A stretch of 64,000 nt of DNA from contig NZ_KB898625.1 of NCBI RefSeq assembly GCF_000377705.1, positions 361,847 through 425,846 on the forward strand. The letters are read 5' to 3'. Position 1 is the first letter of the stretch. Every line of letters starts with the position of its first letter. Positions 44,800 to 54,109 of the stretch are shown one piece after another. Source of the stretch: Salsuginibacillus kocurii DSM 18087 (lineage in GTDB: Bacteria; Bacillota; Bacilli; Bacillales; Marinococcaceae). The notes beneath the pieces were generated by a model that was not told the DNA's origin, searched no databases, and saw only the letters and a list, made by a program, of their open reading frames with translations. The position numbers and the translations under genes were made by a program.

Positions 44800-45825
44800 C
44801 TACCAACTAAAATGATATGACGTTTGTTTTTGATATACTTCTCCCTTTTGTAAAATAGGATCACCAAATTGCGGGAGGTGATAAGTAGCAGGTGGGTGCT
44901 GGGTTTCAAAACAGATGCCAGCATGATTGCGGTGCTGTGAGCCGTCTTCTAGCTTGTTGCCGGAGTAGCAAACAACAGCAGGGGAAGTGGTTTCAATTTT
45001 CATGGTCCGACCAGAAATCCTGTCATACAACCGAGCAAATTGGCATTGGTTATCATCTAACAGAAAAGGGTGATCGAGTCCTCCATGTGTTGTTTGAATG
45101 TGAGGATTTAAGTCGTTAAGAACCTCTCCAAGTTCCTTTCCTTCACGAAAGTCAAAAACAGAATGGTCCGCTACAGGTAAGACTTCCCCAGTAGGCAGCG
45201 ACTCGTCATTAACTTCTAAAAAAGAGGAACTCGAAAGTGTTAAATGCTGCTGGGAGATGTCACGCTTGCCATTTCCGCTTAAATTAAAATATGTATGATT
45301 GGTCAAATTACAGGGAGTGTCGGCATCAGAAGTCGCCCGGTATTCCATCGTTAACGTATTGGCAGCGGTTAATGTATAACTTACCTGGACGCTCATATTT
45401 CCTGGGTACCCTTCTTCACCGGCGGGACTGTGATAATGAAAAGTCATCACTTCCGCGTCTTTTTCGTGATGTACGTTCACCTCCCAAAATTGATGAGAAA
45501 AGCCGCAATGCCCACCGTGGAGACTGTTATTACCGTCGTTGATTGCGACTTGATAAGGACCATCAGCTAAGGCGAAACGCCCCTCTTTGATCCGACCGGC
45601 TGTGCGTCCAATTATTGCTCCGAGGTAGCCGGGATTTTCTTTGTAACTAGCCGTATCGTCATAATGAAGTACGACATTTTCAAGCTTTCCGTTCCGGTCT
45701 GGCAGTAAGATTTCTGTAATAACACACCCGTAATTAAGTGCTTTCAACCTGATACCATTGCGGTTTTCAATCGTTGTTTCTAGCACCGGCTTTCCGCCAA
45801 AGTGGGTAAGCTGTTGTTGTTTCAT
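44800..45825 (-). CDS. galM: Aldose 1-epimerase
   Basis: A 341-aa mutarotase: GYLGAIIGRTAGRIKEGRF, NNSLHGGHCGFSHQFWEV, TPCNLTNHTYFNLSG (catalytic His) and ICFETQHPPATYH (near the catalytic Glu). ATG 45825 follows AAGGGAG. It lies 95 bp after xylB in the xyl run and should speed alpha/beta xylose interconversion before XylA. Confidence 0.92.
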   Translation of the reverse strand: MKQQQLTHFGGKPVLETTIENRNGIRLKALNYGCVITEILLPDRNGKLENVVLHYDDTASYKENPGYLGAIIGRTAGRIKEGRFALADGPYQVAINDGNNSLHGGHCGFSHQFWEVNVHHEKDAEVMTFHYHSPAGEEGYPGNMSVQVSYTLTAANTLTMEYRATSDADTPCNLTNHTYFNLSGNGKRDISQQHLTLSSSSFLEVNDESLPTGEVLPVADHSVFDFREGKELGEVLNDLNPHIQTTHGGLDHPFLLDDNQCQFARLYDRISGRTMKIETTSPAVVCYSGNKLEDGSQHRNHAGICFETQHPPATYHLPQFGDPILQKGEVYQKQTSYHFSW

Positions 45826-45919
45826 CTCAACACTCCCTTTCTTAGTAGTTATGAAAATCCCCTTCTTCATTGCCGGAAAGTAGAAGAAGGGGAGAAAATG
45901 AGATAGCGAATGATTTCAC

Positions 45920-47419
45920 TTATGAGCGAAAACGTTTTAACTGCTTGGACAAGGCAGCGGTTTGCGAATAAACGTCTTGATAGAGTGGAAATAATTGCTT
46001 ATAGCGCTCTGCATTTTCCTTATTAGGATAAATGGTTCGCTCGGCTGTAACGAATGCTTCCGCGCACTCACCTAGCGATTGAAACCAGCCGCATCCGCAC
46101 GCGGCGATCATCGCTGCTCCCATACCAGGGCCTTGCTCATTTTGTAATTTAACAATCGGGGTGGCAAAGATATCAGCTTGCATTTGCAGCCATTCTTCAC
46201 TTTTGGCTCCACCGCCAATGGAAACAATTTGCTCGATCGTTTTGCCGCTTGTTTTTAAAATATGCAATGATTCATTTAAGGAAAAGGTGATTCCTTCAAG
46301 CACGGCCCGCGCAAAATCCCATTTCGTGTGTGAAGCGTGCATGCCGATAAAGGACCCGCGAATATCAGCGTCTGCGTGTGGAGAACGTTCGCCGACTAAG
46401 TAAGGCGTAAATAAGAGACCGTTAGCGCCGATTGGTACTTGGCTTGCTTTTTCCACAATCTCTTCGAAAGAGAAGTCAGGGCAGAAGGTAGATTTGAACC
46501 AGTCCAGGCTATATCCTGCTGCTAAAGTCACCCCCATCGTGTAATAAGCCTCGGCTGCCGCATGGTTAAAGTAATGAACTTTTCCTGCAAAATCTTTTGA
46601 CCCATCACTCTCATAAGAAAGGATGACGCCTGAAGTGCCGATGCTGCACATCGTCTGGCCTTCTTTCAGCACCCCTGCACCTACTGCGCCACAAGCATTG
46701 TCAGCTCCACCGGCAAAGACAGCTGTGTCTTTTGAGAGTCCGGTTTCTTCGGCAATAGCTTTTGATAGTGTGCCAACTTGTGTTTCTGAAGAAACGAGAG
46801 GAGGGAGAAGGTTCCTATCGATGTCTAATCGATTGGTAATTTCTTCGCTCCACTTCATGTTTTCAATGTCTGTTAGTAACGTTCCGGCTGCATCTGATAA
46901 GTCCATATGATATGTTTCAGTTAGACGAAAACGGACATAGTCTTTTGGCAGCAATAATGTACGAGCTTTTTGATAAAGTTGGGGTTCATGCCTTTTCACC
47001 CAGAGCAGCTTCGGTAACGTAAAGCCTTCAAGCGGCTGATTTTTGGCTAGCGCTAAAATCTCCTCGTAACCGACTATTTCTTCAATCAGCCGGCATTCTT
47101 CTGTTGTGCGTGTATCATTCCAAAGAATGGCTGGACGAAGCGGAGCCCCCTCTTCATCTACCAAGACAAGCCCATGCATTTGCCCGGAAAAACTGATGCC
47201 TTCAATATCTGCGGCCGTTACGTTCGGACGACTTAGAAGCTCTTTTAAGACATCTAATGTATGTGTCACCCAATCTTCTGGATTCTGTTCGCTGTAGCCC
47301 GGGGCAGGATGAGAGATTGGCAGGTTCGAAGCCGCTTCGGTTACAATCTCGCCTGCTTTGTTGATGACAATTCCTTTAACAGCACTTGTGCCAAGGTCAA
47401 GACCGATCACATATGCCAC
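45920..47419 (-). CDS. xylB: Xylulokinase
   Basis: A 499-aa FGGY kinase phosphorylating D-xylulose. VIGLDLGTSAVKGIV, SFSGQMHGLVLVDE, RPAILWNDTRTTEEC, VFAGGADNACGAVGAGVL and IVSIGGGAKSEEWLQMQAD are seen. I chose GTG 47419, 9 nt after GGAAGG; the in-frame GTG at 47428 abuts that site. 20 bp after xylA. Confidence 0.94.
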   Translation of the reverse strand: MAYVIGLDLGTSAVKGIVINKAGEIVTEAASNLPISHPAPGYSEQNPEDWVTHTLDVLKELLSRPNVTAADIEGISFSGQMHGLVLVDEEGAPLRPAILWNDTRTTEECRLIEEIVGYEEILALAKNQPLEGFTLPKLLWVKRHEPQLYQKARTLLLPKDYVRFRLTETYHMDLSDAAGTLLTDIENMKWSEEITNRLDIDRNLLPPLVSSETQVGTLSKAIAEETGLSKDTAVFAGGADNACGAVGAGVLKEGQTMCSIGTSGVILSYESDGSKDFAGKVHYFNHAAAEAYYTMGVTLAAGYSLDWFKSTFCPDFSFEEIVEKASQVPIGANGLLFTPYLVGERSPHADADIRGSFIGMHASHTKWDFARAVLEGITFSLNESLHILKTSGKTIEQIVSIGGGAKSEEWLQMQADIFATPIVKLQNEQGPGMGAAMIAACGCGWFQSLGECAEAFVTAERTIYPNKENAERYKQLFPLYQDVYSQTAALSKQLKRFRS

Positions 47420-47439
47420 AGTTTTCACCCTTCCACTGC

Positions 47440-48753
47440 TTAGTTTGTTTCTAGAATGTATTGATTGATAATGCCTCTAATCATTTCCTGGCGCCCAGAA
47501 ATATTTGTGATCTCTGTTTGGTGGGCATAGTCTGCCAACTTATGAAAGTCAGTATTGTTTGTAACGATATCTTGACCGATGCCTTCTTTAAAGCTGCTAT
47601 AGCGGTTTTCAATAATCGACTCTAACGCGCGGTCTTCTAGGAGACGGTGAGCGACTTTTAAACCATAGGCGAACGTATCCATTCCTACGATGTGTCCATG
47701 CAATAAATCGCTTGGATCAATAGAAGTGCGACGAACTTTAGCGTCAAAATTCAAGCCGCCATTGCCGAGGCCTCCGTTTTTCAAAATTTCATACATGCTG
47801 AGTGTGGCTGCATAAATATCGGTTGGGAACTCATCCGTATCCCAGCCCAATAGCAGGTCGCCCTGATTTGCATCAACAGAACCAAGCATATTATTGGCTC
47901 TTGCGTAATGAAGCTCGTGTTCAAATGAATGACCGGCTAATGTTGCATGGTTTGCTTCAATATTAATTTTAAAATGGTCGGTAAGATCGTATTTTTGTAA
48001 GAAAGCAAAAGCAGACGCCACATCATAATCATACTGGTGTTTTGTAGGTTCCTTTGGCTTTGGCTCAATTAAGAACTGACCTTCAAAGCCAATTTCTTTC
48101 GCATAATCGATTGCCATATGATAAAAGCGGGCAAGGTTATCCAATTCAAAACCCATATCAGTATTGAGTAACGATTCATAACCTTCGCGACCACCCCAGA
48201 AGACATAATTTTTCGCACCTAATTCTTTCCCGATCTCTAATTGTTTCTTCACTTTAGCAGCAGAATACGCAAATACGTCGGCATTGCTTGAAGTAGCCGC
48301 CCCGTGTAAAAAGCGCGGGTCAATAAACAAATTGGCTGTATTCCATAAAAGCTCCGTATTGGTATCTTTCATGTAGGAGTGCAAAACAGGCACGATTTCA
48401 TCTAACTCTTTGTTGAAGGCTTGCAAACTATCAGTCTGTGAAACCACATCCACGTCATGAAAGCAAAAAAACGGCGCACCGATTTTATCAATAAATTCAA
48501 ACGCCGCTTCCGCACGGGCTTTGGCTTGATCAATGCCTGAATAATGGTTCCATTTGTGGTTAATCGTTGCTGCGCCAAATGGGTCAGCTCCGCCTTCATT
48601 AAAAGTATGCCAATAAGCGACAGAATAACGAAGCCATTCCTTCATCGTCTTATCGCCGACTTTTTCAGTTTCGTCATAATATTTAAAAGCAAGTGGATTA
48701 GCGGAGGATCTACCTTCGAATGGAATATGAGAAACATCTGTAAAATAAGTCAT
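47440..48753 (-). CDS. xylA: Xylose isomerase
   Basis: A 437-aa group II isomerase: [24 protein letters not shown] (catalytic His and Asp), [55 protein letters not shown] and [20 protein letters not shown] (metal ligands). AAAGGGG precedes the ATG. First gene of xylA-xylB-galM, behind a XylR operator and a cre-like site. Confidence 0.96.
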   Translation of the reverse strand: MTYFTDVSHIPFEGRSSANPLAFKYYDETEKVGDKTMKEWLRYSVAYWHTFNEGGADPFGAATINHKWNHYSGIDQAKARAEAAFEFIDKIGAPFFCFHDVDVVSQTDSLQAFNKELDEIVPVLHSYMKDTNTELLWNTANLFIDPRFLHGAATSSNADVFAYSAAKVKKQLEIGKELGAKNYVFWGGREGYESLLNTDMGFELDNLARFYHMAIDYAKEIGFEGQFLIEPKPKEPTKHQYDYDVASAFAFLQKYDLTDHFKINIEANHATLAGHSFEHELHYARANNMLGSVDANQGDLLLGWDTDEFPTDIYAATLSMYEILKNGGLGNGGLNFDAKVRRTSIDPSDLLHGHIVGMDTFAYGLKVAHRLLEDRALESIIENRYSSFKEGIGQDIVTNNTDFHKLADYAHQTEITNISGRQEMIRGIINQYILETN

Positions 48754-48772
48754 TGAATAATCCCCTTTTCAA

Positions 48773-48822
48773 TTAGTTTGTTCACTAAACATACTAATTG
48801 AAAAAAGAAAGCGTTGTCAATA
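48773..48822 (-). promoter_or_regulatory. xylA promoter, XylR operator and cre-like site
   Basis: The operator TTAGTTTGTT-CACTA-AACATACTAA (48773-48797) matches the Bacillus xyl box with one mismatch. On the minus strand TTGACA near 48820 and TAGTAT form a promoter overlapping it. TGACAACGCTTTCT (about 48806-48819) is cre-like, so CcpA repression is probable. Confidence 0.85.
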
Positions 48823-48841
48823 GATTGTTTAATGGTTAAAT

Positions 48842-49066
48842 GAAATAAAAGTTGTAATGTAAAAGTGATGCTAGTTTCCCGTAATTTTTCGCAATCACAA
48901 ATATAGGAGTAAGAGAAGAGAAAAGGAAGGACGAGGGCCATTATAGGAGAGGAATTAAAAGATGTTTCAGAGATAAAAAAATCTCATGCCAGCGCATAAG
49001 GTTTGACTTACACCTATGCTATGCTGCCATGAGAAGAGAATGCAGAGAAATAGGATAGTTCACTTA
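48842..49066. other. Gap between xylA promoter and xylR
   Basis: No gene seen. A 63-codon minus-strand frame is unsupported. Confidence 0.4.
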
Positions 49067-50245
49067 TTAATCAATCGACATTTTATGATGAGATAAGAAG
49101 TTACTTAGGGAAAAAGCAGCTGAACCAAGCGCACAAGAGTAAGCGCCTAAATGAGAGAATGTAACTTCAAGAGATTGTTGATGTTGGGGGAGCAAACGTT
49201 GCTCAATTACACGGTCCACCGGGTTCGCAATCCAGCTTTCAAGCTTGGAGAACCGATTGCCAATAATGATTTGTTTTGGATTAAAGACGTTTACAATATT
49301 GGTGATGCCAAGACCAATATAATCACCAATTGTATTTAATAAGTTAAGCACTTCTCCGTTTCCTTCATGGGCAGCTGCACAGAGGAGTTCGAGCGTAATA
49401 TCATAGTTTTCATTAAAGGTGGAAAGCGACGTGGCTTGCTGCACAAGGGCACTTTCAGAAGCATACAGCTCCCAACAGCCAAGGTTGCCGCAATTACATT
49501 TTTTGCCATTTGGGTCAATTGAGATGTGTCCCATTTCACCAGCAATCCCATTTTCCCCTTTATATAATTCATTCCCGAGAATGATCCCTGTTCCGATCCC
49601 TGTGCCAATGCTAACGTAGATTAAGTTGCTTACATTTTTTCCGGCACCGTATACTTTTTCCCCATGTGCTCCCGCGTTTGCTTCGTTTTCAATAACAACA
49701 GGAAGGTTAAATGTTTGTTCTAATTCTTCTTTTAACGCGACATTATGCCAATCTAAATTAGGGGCAAAAAGAATGGTACCATTTATATCCGTGATCCCGG
49801 GTACGCCGACACCGATACCGACAATCCCATAAGGACTTGTTGGACAGCGGCTGCTCAAATACGAAATCGTGTTTTTAATTTTTTCGATAATCTCATTTCT
49901 AAGGGAAGTAGTAAACGTCATTTCCGTTTGGTCAATAATATTTCCTTGCAGGTCAGTAAGGATAGCTAAGATATAATCAACCCCGACATCTATTCCAATT
50001 GAATAGCCTGCATTTTTATTAAAATATAGCATGACTGGCTTGCGTCCACCTTTGGATTCTCCACTGCCAATTTCATAAATGAAAGATTCATTCATTAACT
50101 CGCTTACAAGCGAGGAGACGGTAGCTTTGGTAAGACCAGTCGTTTTAGATATTTGCGCGCGAGAAATAGGGGATTGTTTTTGAAGAATGTCCAAGACTAT
50201 GGATTTGTTCAATTTTTTTACTAGATTTTGATCACCAGTTTTCAT
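49067..50245 (-). CDS. xylR: Xylose repressor (ROK family)
   Basis: A 392-aa protein with an N-terminal MarR-like helix-turn-helix (SPISRAQISKTTGLTKATVS) and a ROK domain (GYSIGIDVGVDYILAILTDL; IYVSIGTGIGTGIILG; zinc loop CNCGNLGCWE). Close in layout to Bacillus XylR. The start is uncertain: ATG 50245 aligns with relatives, ATG 50263 also possible; neither has a strong ribosome site. It should repress both xylA and the rightward transporter operon in the absence of xylose. Confidence 0.93.
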   Translation of the reverse strand: MKTGDQNLVKKLNKSIVLDILQKQSPISRAQISKTTGLTKATVSSLVSELMNESFIYEIGSGESKGGRKPVMLYFNKNAGYSIGIDVGVDYILAILTDLQGNIIDQTEMTFTTSLRNEIIEKIKNTISYLSSRCPTSPYGIVGIGVGVPGITDINGTILFAPNLDWHNVALKEELEQTFNLPVVIENEANAGAHGEKVYGAGKNVSNLIYVSIGTGIGTGIILGNELYKGENGIAGEMGHISIDPNGKKCNCGNLGCWELYASESALVQQATSLSTFNENYDITLELLCAAAHEGNGEVLNLLNTIGDYIGLGITNIVNVFNPKQIIIGNRFSKLESWIANPVDRVIEQRLLPQHQQSLEVTFSHLGAYSCALGSAAFSLSNFLSHHKMSID

Positions 50246-50392
50246 TATCATCACCAGTTCCATTAGTTTTTTCAGTCAACAAACATATTATCACACTTCC
50301 TCCATAGGAAAAAACCGCGCCTCAAACAAAACTACTTACAAATACAGTCATTTTCGTTTTAGATAACCGTAGTTGTATAGTATACTAACAAA

Positions 50393-50407
50393 TGTAAACG
50401 GTTTACA
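50393..50407. promoter_or_regulatory. LacI-type palindrome or cre variant
   Basis: TGTAAACGGTTTACA, a perfect palindrome around a central G, 29 bp upstream of the -35 box of the transporter promoter. Confidence 0.6.
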
Positions 50408-50435
50408 ATTTTTTGAGAAACCTACTGATTTTCAC

Positions 50436-50498
50436 TTGACAAGTAAAAACTACTTAGCTACTATTTAAGCAAATAGTTAGTTCGATGAACAAACTTAG
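50436..50498 (+). promoter_or_regulatory. Xylo-oligosaccharide operon promoter with XylR operator
   Basis: TTGACA (50436-50441), 17 bp, TACTAT (50459-50464), then TTAGTTCGATGAACAAACTT (50477 on), a degenerate XylR box in the start region. Confidence 0.8.
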
Positions 50499-50596
50499 TC
50501 AGGTTTGAATTTTTAAGGGAGGTGAGTTTAGGGGAGAGTATTTTCTTTAATCAGCTTGTAAGCGCTGTCAAATATGTTTATTAAGGGGTGTTTAAT

Positions 50597-51997
50597 TTGA
50601 AGAAAGAATGGCTTTTTCTTTGTTTTGCTATTCCGTTGCTTACCTTATCAGCTTGTGCCGACGCTGATACGGATGCACCACAAGATGATGTAGAAGACGA
50701 TCCACCAGAAGAGACAGAGGATCCGACCGAAGCAGATGATGATGGAGAAGCGAGTGGCGGAGATGGTGAAAAAGAATTAACGCTGTGGCATATTGAAACC
50801 GGTTACGGTGAAGAAGAAATCGAAGCAGCTGTAGAACGTTTTGAAGAGGAAAATCCAGATGTCAGTGTTGAAGTGGTACAACACGAAAATGATCCATATA
50901 AAACAAACTTTAATGTTGCCGTAGGCGGAGGCGACCCACCTGATGTCTTCCATAGTTGGGGCGGCGGCTGGCTAGAAAACTTTATAAATGCAGGCCAGGT
51001 TAAAGACATAACAGATGATATTAATGAAGAGGACTATTTAGATGCCGGGTTGTCAGTGGCTACCTTTGATGATGAAATCTACGGGGCGCCACTTGCGATG
51101 GATACCGTGCTTGTTTGGTATAATGAACGCATTTTTGATGAGTACGATATTGAAATTCCAGAAACATACGATGAATTTCTAGAAATCGTTGAAATGCTAG
51201 AAAGCAACGACATTATCCCATTGTCACTTGCCAACCAGCCTAGATGGCCGGGAGCATTTTATCTCATGTACTTTGCCGAACGACTTGGCGGCGTTGAATT
51301 GTTTGACGAAGCTTTTCTTAGAGAAGGGCGCGGTTTTGATGATGAAGCGTATATTGAAGCAGGTCATATGATCCAAGAGCTTGTGGAAATGAATGCGTTC
51401 CCGGACGGCTTTAACGGAATGGACTTTGACACTGGACAGTCCCGTCAGTTGTTGTACGGCGACCGTGCAGCCATGGAAATTATGGGCGACTGGATGATTG
51501 GTGCTACAAGAGACGACGCCCCTGAGTTTGAAGAGGACCTTAATTACTTTATGTTCCCTGAGATTGAAGGTGGCGAAGGCGACGCCAGTAATATCGTTGG
51601 TGGCGTAAGCCCTGTCTTTTCAGTAGCTGAACAGAGTGAGCACCCAGAAGAAGCGGTTGAATTAGTTAAAGCACTGACAAGCCAGGAAACGGCTGAAAGT
51701 TTTGCGAATGCAGACGCTGAGATTTCTGCTGTAGAGGGTGTAGAGTATGATGACGAGTATGTTGCCGAGATGAGTGAAATTCTTGAGGAAGCGGATAACG
51801 TTCAATCTTTCTACGACCAAACGCTTCCTTCTGAATTGGCAGAAGTTCATTTAGATACGACCCAAGCATTGTTTGGTCTTTCCATTACTCCAGAAGAAGC
51901 TGCTGAAGAAATGGAAGCTGCTGCTGAAGAAATTTTGGCCGAAGATGAAGAAGTGGTACCAGAAGATGACGATGATGACGAGGAAGAGGATGAGTAA
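50597..51997 (+). CDS. Sugar ABC transporter substrate-binding lipoprotein (xylo-oligosaccharide)
   Basis: A 466-aa family 1 extracellular solute-binding protein. The lipoprotein signal (PLLTLSAC), an acidic linker, the SBP core (LTLWHIETGYGEEEIEAAVE, GGDPPDVFHSWGGGWLENF, GAPLAMDTVLVWYNERIFDE) and a long acidic tail (VPEDDDDDEEEDE) are seen. TTG 50597 is 8 nt after AAGGGG and gives a better signal peptide than the GTG at 50588. The xyl context suggests xylo-oligosaccharides. Confidence 0.9.
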   Translation: MKKEWLFLCFAIPLLTLSACADADTDAPQDDVEDDPPEETEDPTEADDDGEASGGDGEKELTLWHIETGYGEEEIEAAVERFEEENPDVSVEVVQHENDPYKTNFNVAVGGGDPPDVFHSWGGGWLENFINAGQVKDITDDINEEDYLDAGLSVATFDDEIYGAPLAMDTVLVWYNERIFDEYDIEIPETYDEFLEIVEMLESNDIIPLSLANQPRWPGAFYLMYFAERLGGVELFDEAFLREGRGFDDEAYIEAGHMIQELVEMNAFPDGFNGMDFDTGQSRQLLYGDRAAMEIMGDWMIGATRDDAPEFEEDLNYFMFPEIEGGEGDASNIVGGVSPVFSVAEQSEHPEEAVELVKALTSQETAESFANADAEISAVEGVEYDDEYVAEMSEILEEADNVQSFYDQTLPSELAEVHLDTTQALFGLSITPEEAAEEMEAAAEEILAEDEEVVPEDDDDDEEEDE

Positions 51998-52047
51998 ATA
52001 GGTAGAATATAAGTCTAATTCTGATTTCTTCATTAATTACGAGGAGA

Positions 52048-52133
52048 ACAAGAGGTTGTCCCAAAAGGTCGTTTAAGGTGTGAGAGGCAGCCAGCCTTTT
52101 TTAGCCGACTGCCTTATGGGACACCCGTTCTCT
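52048..52133. repeat. Palindromic insertion between binding protein and permease
   Basis: AGAGGTTGTCCCAAAAGG faces CTTATGGGACACCCGTTCT around a Lys/Gly-free, non-coding centre with an inner GGCAGCC...GACTGCC pair. It looks like a small mobile palindrome and may attenuate the operon. Confidence 0.5.
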
Positions 52134-52236
52134 TTACATGTAACTGCCAGCGATAAGTGGGCAGGGCCAAGAATGCTTAGGAAAGCTCCTAATAGCAAGT
52201 TGAGGTTTAAAAAGCCCGATGAAAGAGGTGAAAATC

Positions 52237-53223
52237 ATGAATCAACCAACAGAAAAAAAACTTGTGGCCACAGATACTGAAAGCCAAGCGCAACAAAAGG
52301 CCACCTCCCCAGGGTCTGCACCTAAGAAACGCCAGAAACGCTCCATTAAATTCAAAGAAGGGTGGACTATTCTTCTTTTCTTGGCACCTGCTTTAGCTGT
52401 GTATGGGCTGTATGTGGTGTATGCGATTGGTATGACGTTTTATTACAGTTTGTTTGAATGGTCAGGAATTGATCAGGATTTCAATTTTATCGGGCTGCAA
52501 AACTACGTGTTTCAATTTACAGATGGCGTATTTTGGCAATCTGTAAGTAATAACTTCCTTTTAGTGGCTGCTTCTTTGCTTACGCAACTGCCGCTTGGCT
52601 TAATTATGGCGTTGTTATTATTTGCACCGATTAAAGGGATTCGTTTTTTCCGATCTGTTTATTTTATGCCATTTTTAATGTCCACAGTCGCGATTGGTAT
52701 CCTATTTACGTACATATACGATCCCAGCTTCGGTCTAGTGAATGAGCTATTAGGCTTTGTCGGATTAGAAGCTTTGCAACGAGGATGGCTTGGCGATGAA
52801 TCAACTGCCATATGGTCAATCATTGCTGTTGTCGTTTGGCAATTTGCCCCGTTTTATATGATTCTATTCCGAGCAGCCATTGTCGGGATTCCAGAAGAAT
52901 TATATGAAGCAGCTGACATTGATGGGGCTTCTAAATTCCAGCGCTTTCGCAAAATTACTTTTCCGTTGTTAATACCGACAATTGTAACATCCTCCATTCT
53001 TTCAATTATCGGGGCGTTAAAGTATTTTGATCTGATATACGTTATGACCGGTGGTGGGCCAAACAATTCGACTCACCTGATGGCAACCTATATGTACGAT
53101 CATGCGTTTTCCTATTTTAATATGGGTTATGGGAGCAGTATTTCCTTCTCTATGTTTGTCATAGCGTTGATTGTTACGATTTTTATTCTCTTCATAGACC
53201 GGAAAAGGAAGGGGGAGTTTTAA
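52237..53223 (+). CDS. Sugar ABC permease 1 (MalF-like)
   Basis: A 328-aa inner-membrane permease, six helices, with EAADIDGASKFQRFRKITFP, the EAA coupling loop. It has a ~40-residue polar N-terminal lead. ATG 52237 follows AAAGAGGTG. It pairs with the next gene. No ATPase is encoded in the cluster, so a shared MsmX-type ATPase probably drives it (known for Bacillus). Confidence 0.92.
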   Translation: MNQPTEKKLVATDTESQAQQKATSPGSAPKKRQKRSIKFKEGWTILLFLAPALAVYGLYVVYAIGMTFYYSLFEWSGIDQDFNFIGLQNYVFQFTDGVFWQSVSNNFLLVAASLLTQLPLGLIMALLLFAPIKGIRFFRSVYFMPFLMSTVAIGILFTYIYDPSFGLVNELLGFVGLEALQRGWLGDESTAIWSIIAVVVWQFAPFYMILFRAAIVGIPEELYEAADIDGASKFQRFRKITFPLLIPTIVTSSILSIIGALKYFDLIYVMTGGGPNNSTHLMATYMYDHAFSYFNMGYGSSISFSMFVIALIVTIFILFIDRKRKGEF

Positions 53224-54048
53224 ATGGTGCTAAATATTATCAAAAAGTTCCTGCTCTATTTGTTGGCAATTGCGTTGCTCTTATTCACGGGACTTCCTTT
53301 TTTCGCCATGGTCAACACGTCGTTTAAAGAACAGCTTGAATTTATGCAGAGTCCCTGGTCCCTGCCGGAGTCCTTTAATTTGGAACAGTATATGCTGCTG
53401 TTTGAAACGGACTTCTTCACTTATTTCGGCAACAGTTTAATCGTTGTTGTCATCTCGGTGATCTTGACCATTATCTTATCGGCAATGGCCAGTTATCCGT
53501 TGGCGAGATTAAAGTTTCGATTAAGCACACCTATTTTTGTATTGTTTCTTGTCGGGATGATGATTCCGATTCATACTACGCTCGTTCCTATTTTCCAGCT
53601 CACGCAATCGATGGGGCTGTATGATTCGCTCTGGGCGCTTATCGGCCCATATGTCGCATTTGCCCTCCCGGTTTCGATTGTCATATTCACGCAGTTTTTA
53701 AAAGAGCTGCCGGTTGAACTGGAAGAGTCGGCGAAAATTGATGGCTGCGGGCATTTCACTCTTTTCTGGAAAATTTTATTCCCGTTATTAAAGCCAGCGG
53801 TTGCGACCATTACGATTTATAACTTCATTATTATGTGGAACGAATTTATTTTCGCGCTCGTTTTAACGAATTCACCTAGTAACGCTACCTTGCCATTGGG
53901 GCTGCGAGAATTTCACGGTGATTTCTCTGTGAATGTGCCGGGGATGATGGCTGCTCTTACATTAGCATCGCTTCCGCTTCTTTTGATTTACTTTATCGCT
54001 CAGGAGCGCATTGTAAAGGGAATTGCTGCTGGTTCAGTAAAAGGGTAA
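53224..54048 (+). CDS. Sugar ABC permease 2 (MalG-like)
   Basis: A 274-aa permease with six helices and the loop EESAKIDGCGHFTLFWKILF. It begins right at the end of permease 1 behind GGGGGAG. N-terminal FTGLPFFAMVNTSFKEQLEF and the C-terminal QERIVKGIAAGSVKG are typical of the MalG group. Confidence 0.93.
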   Translation: MVLNIIKKFLLYLLAIALLLFTGLPFFAMVNTSFKEQLEFMQSPWSLPESFNLEQYMLLFETDFFTYFGNSLIVVVISVILTIILSAMASYPLARLKFRLSTPIFVLFLVGMMIPIHTTLVPIFQLTQSMGLYDSLWALIGPYVAFALPVSIVIFTQFLKELPVELEESAKIDGCGHFTLFWKILFPLLKPAVATITIYNFIIMWNEFIFALVLTNSPSNATLPLGLREFHGDFSVNVPGMMAALTLASLPLLLIYFIAQERIVKGIAAGSVKG

Positions 54049-54109
54049 GTGTAAAGCTTGTCTTTCTATACCGTTGTTAAACGAAGCTTAAAACAGGGGG
54101 GAATTTTCC

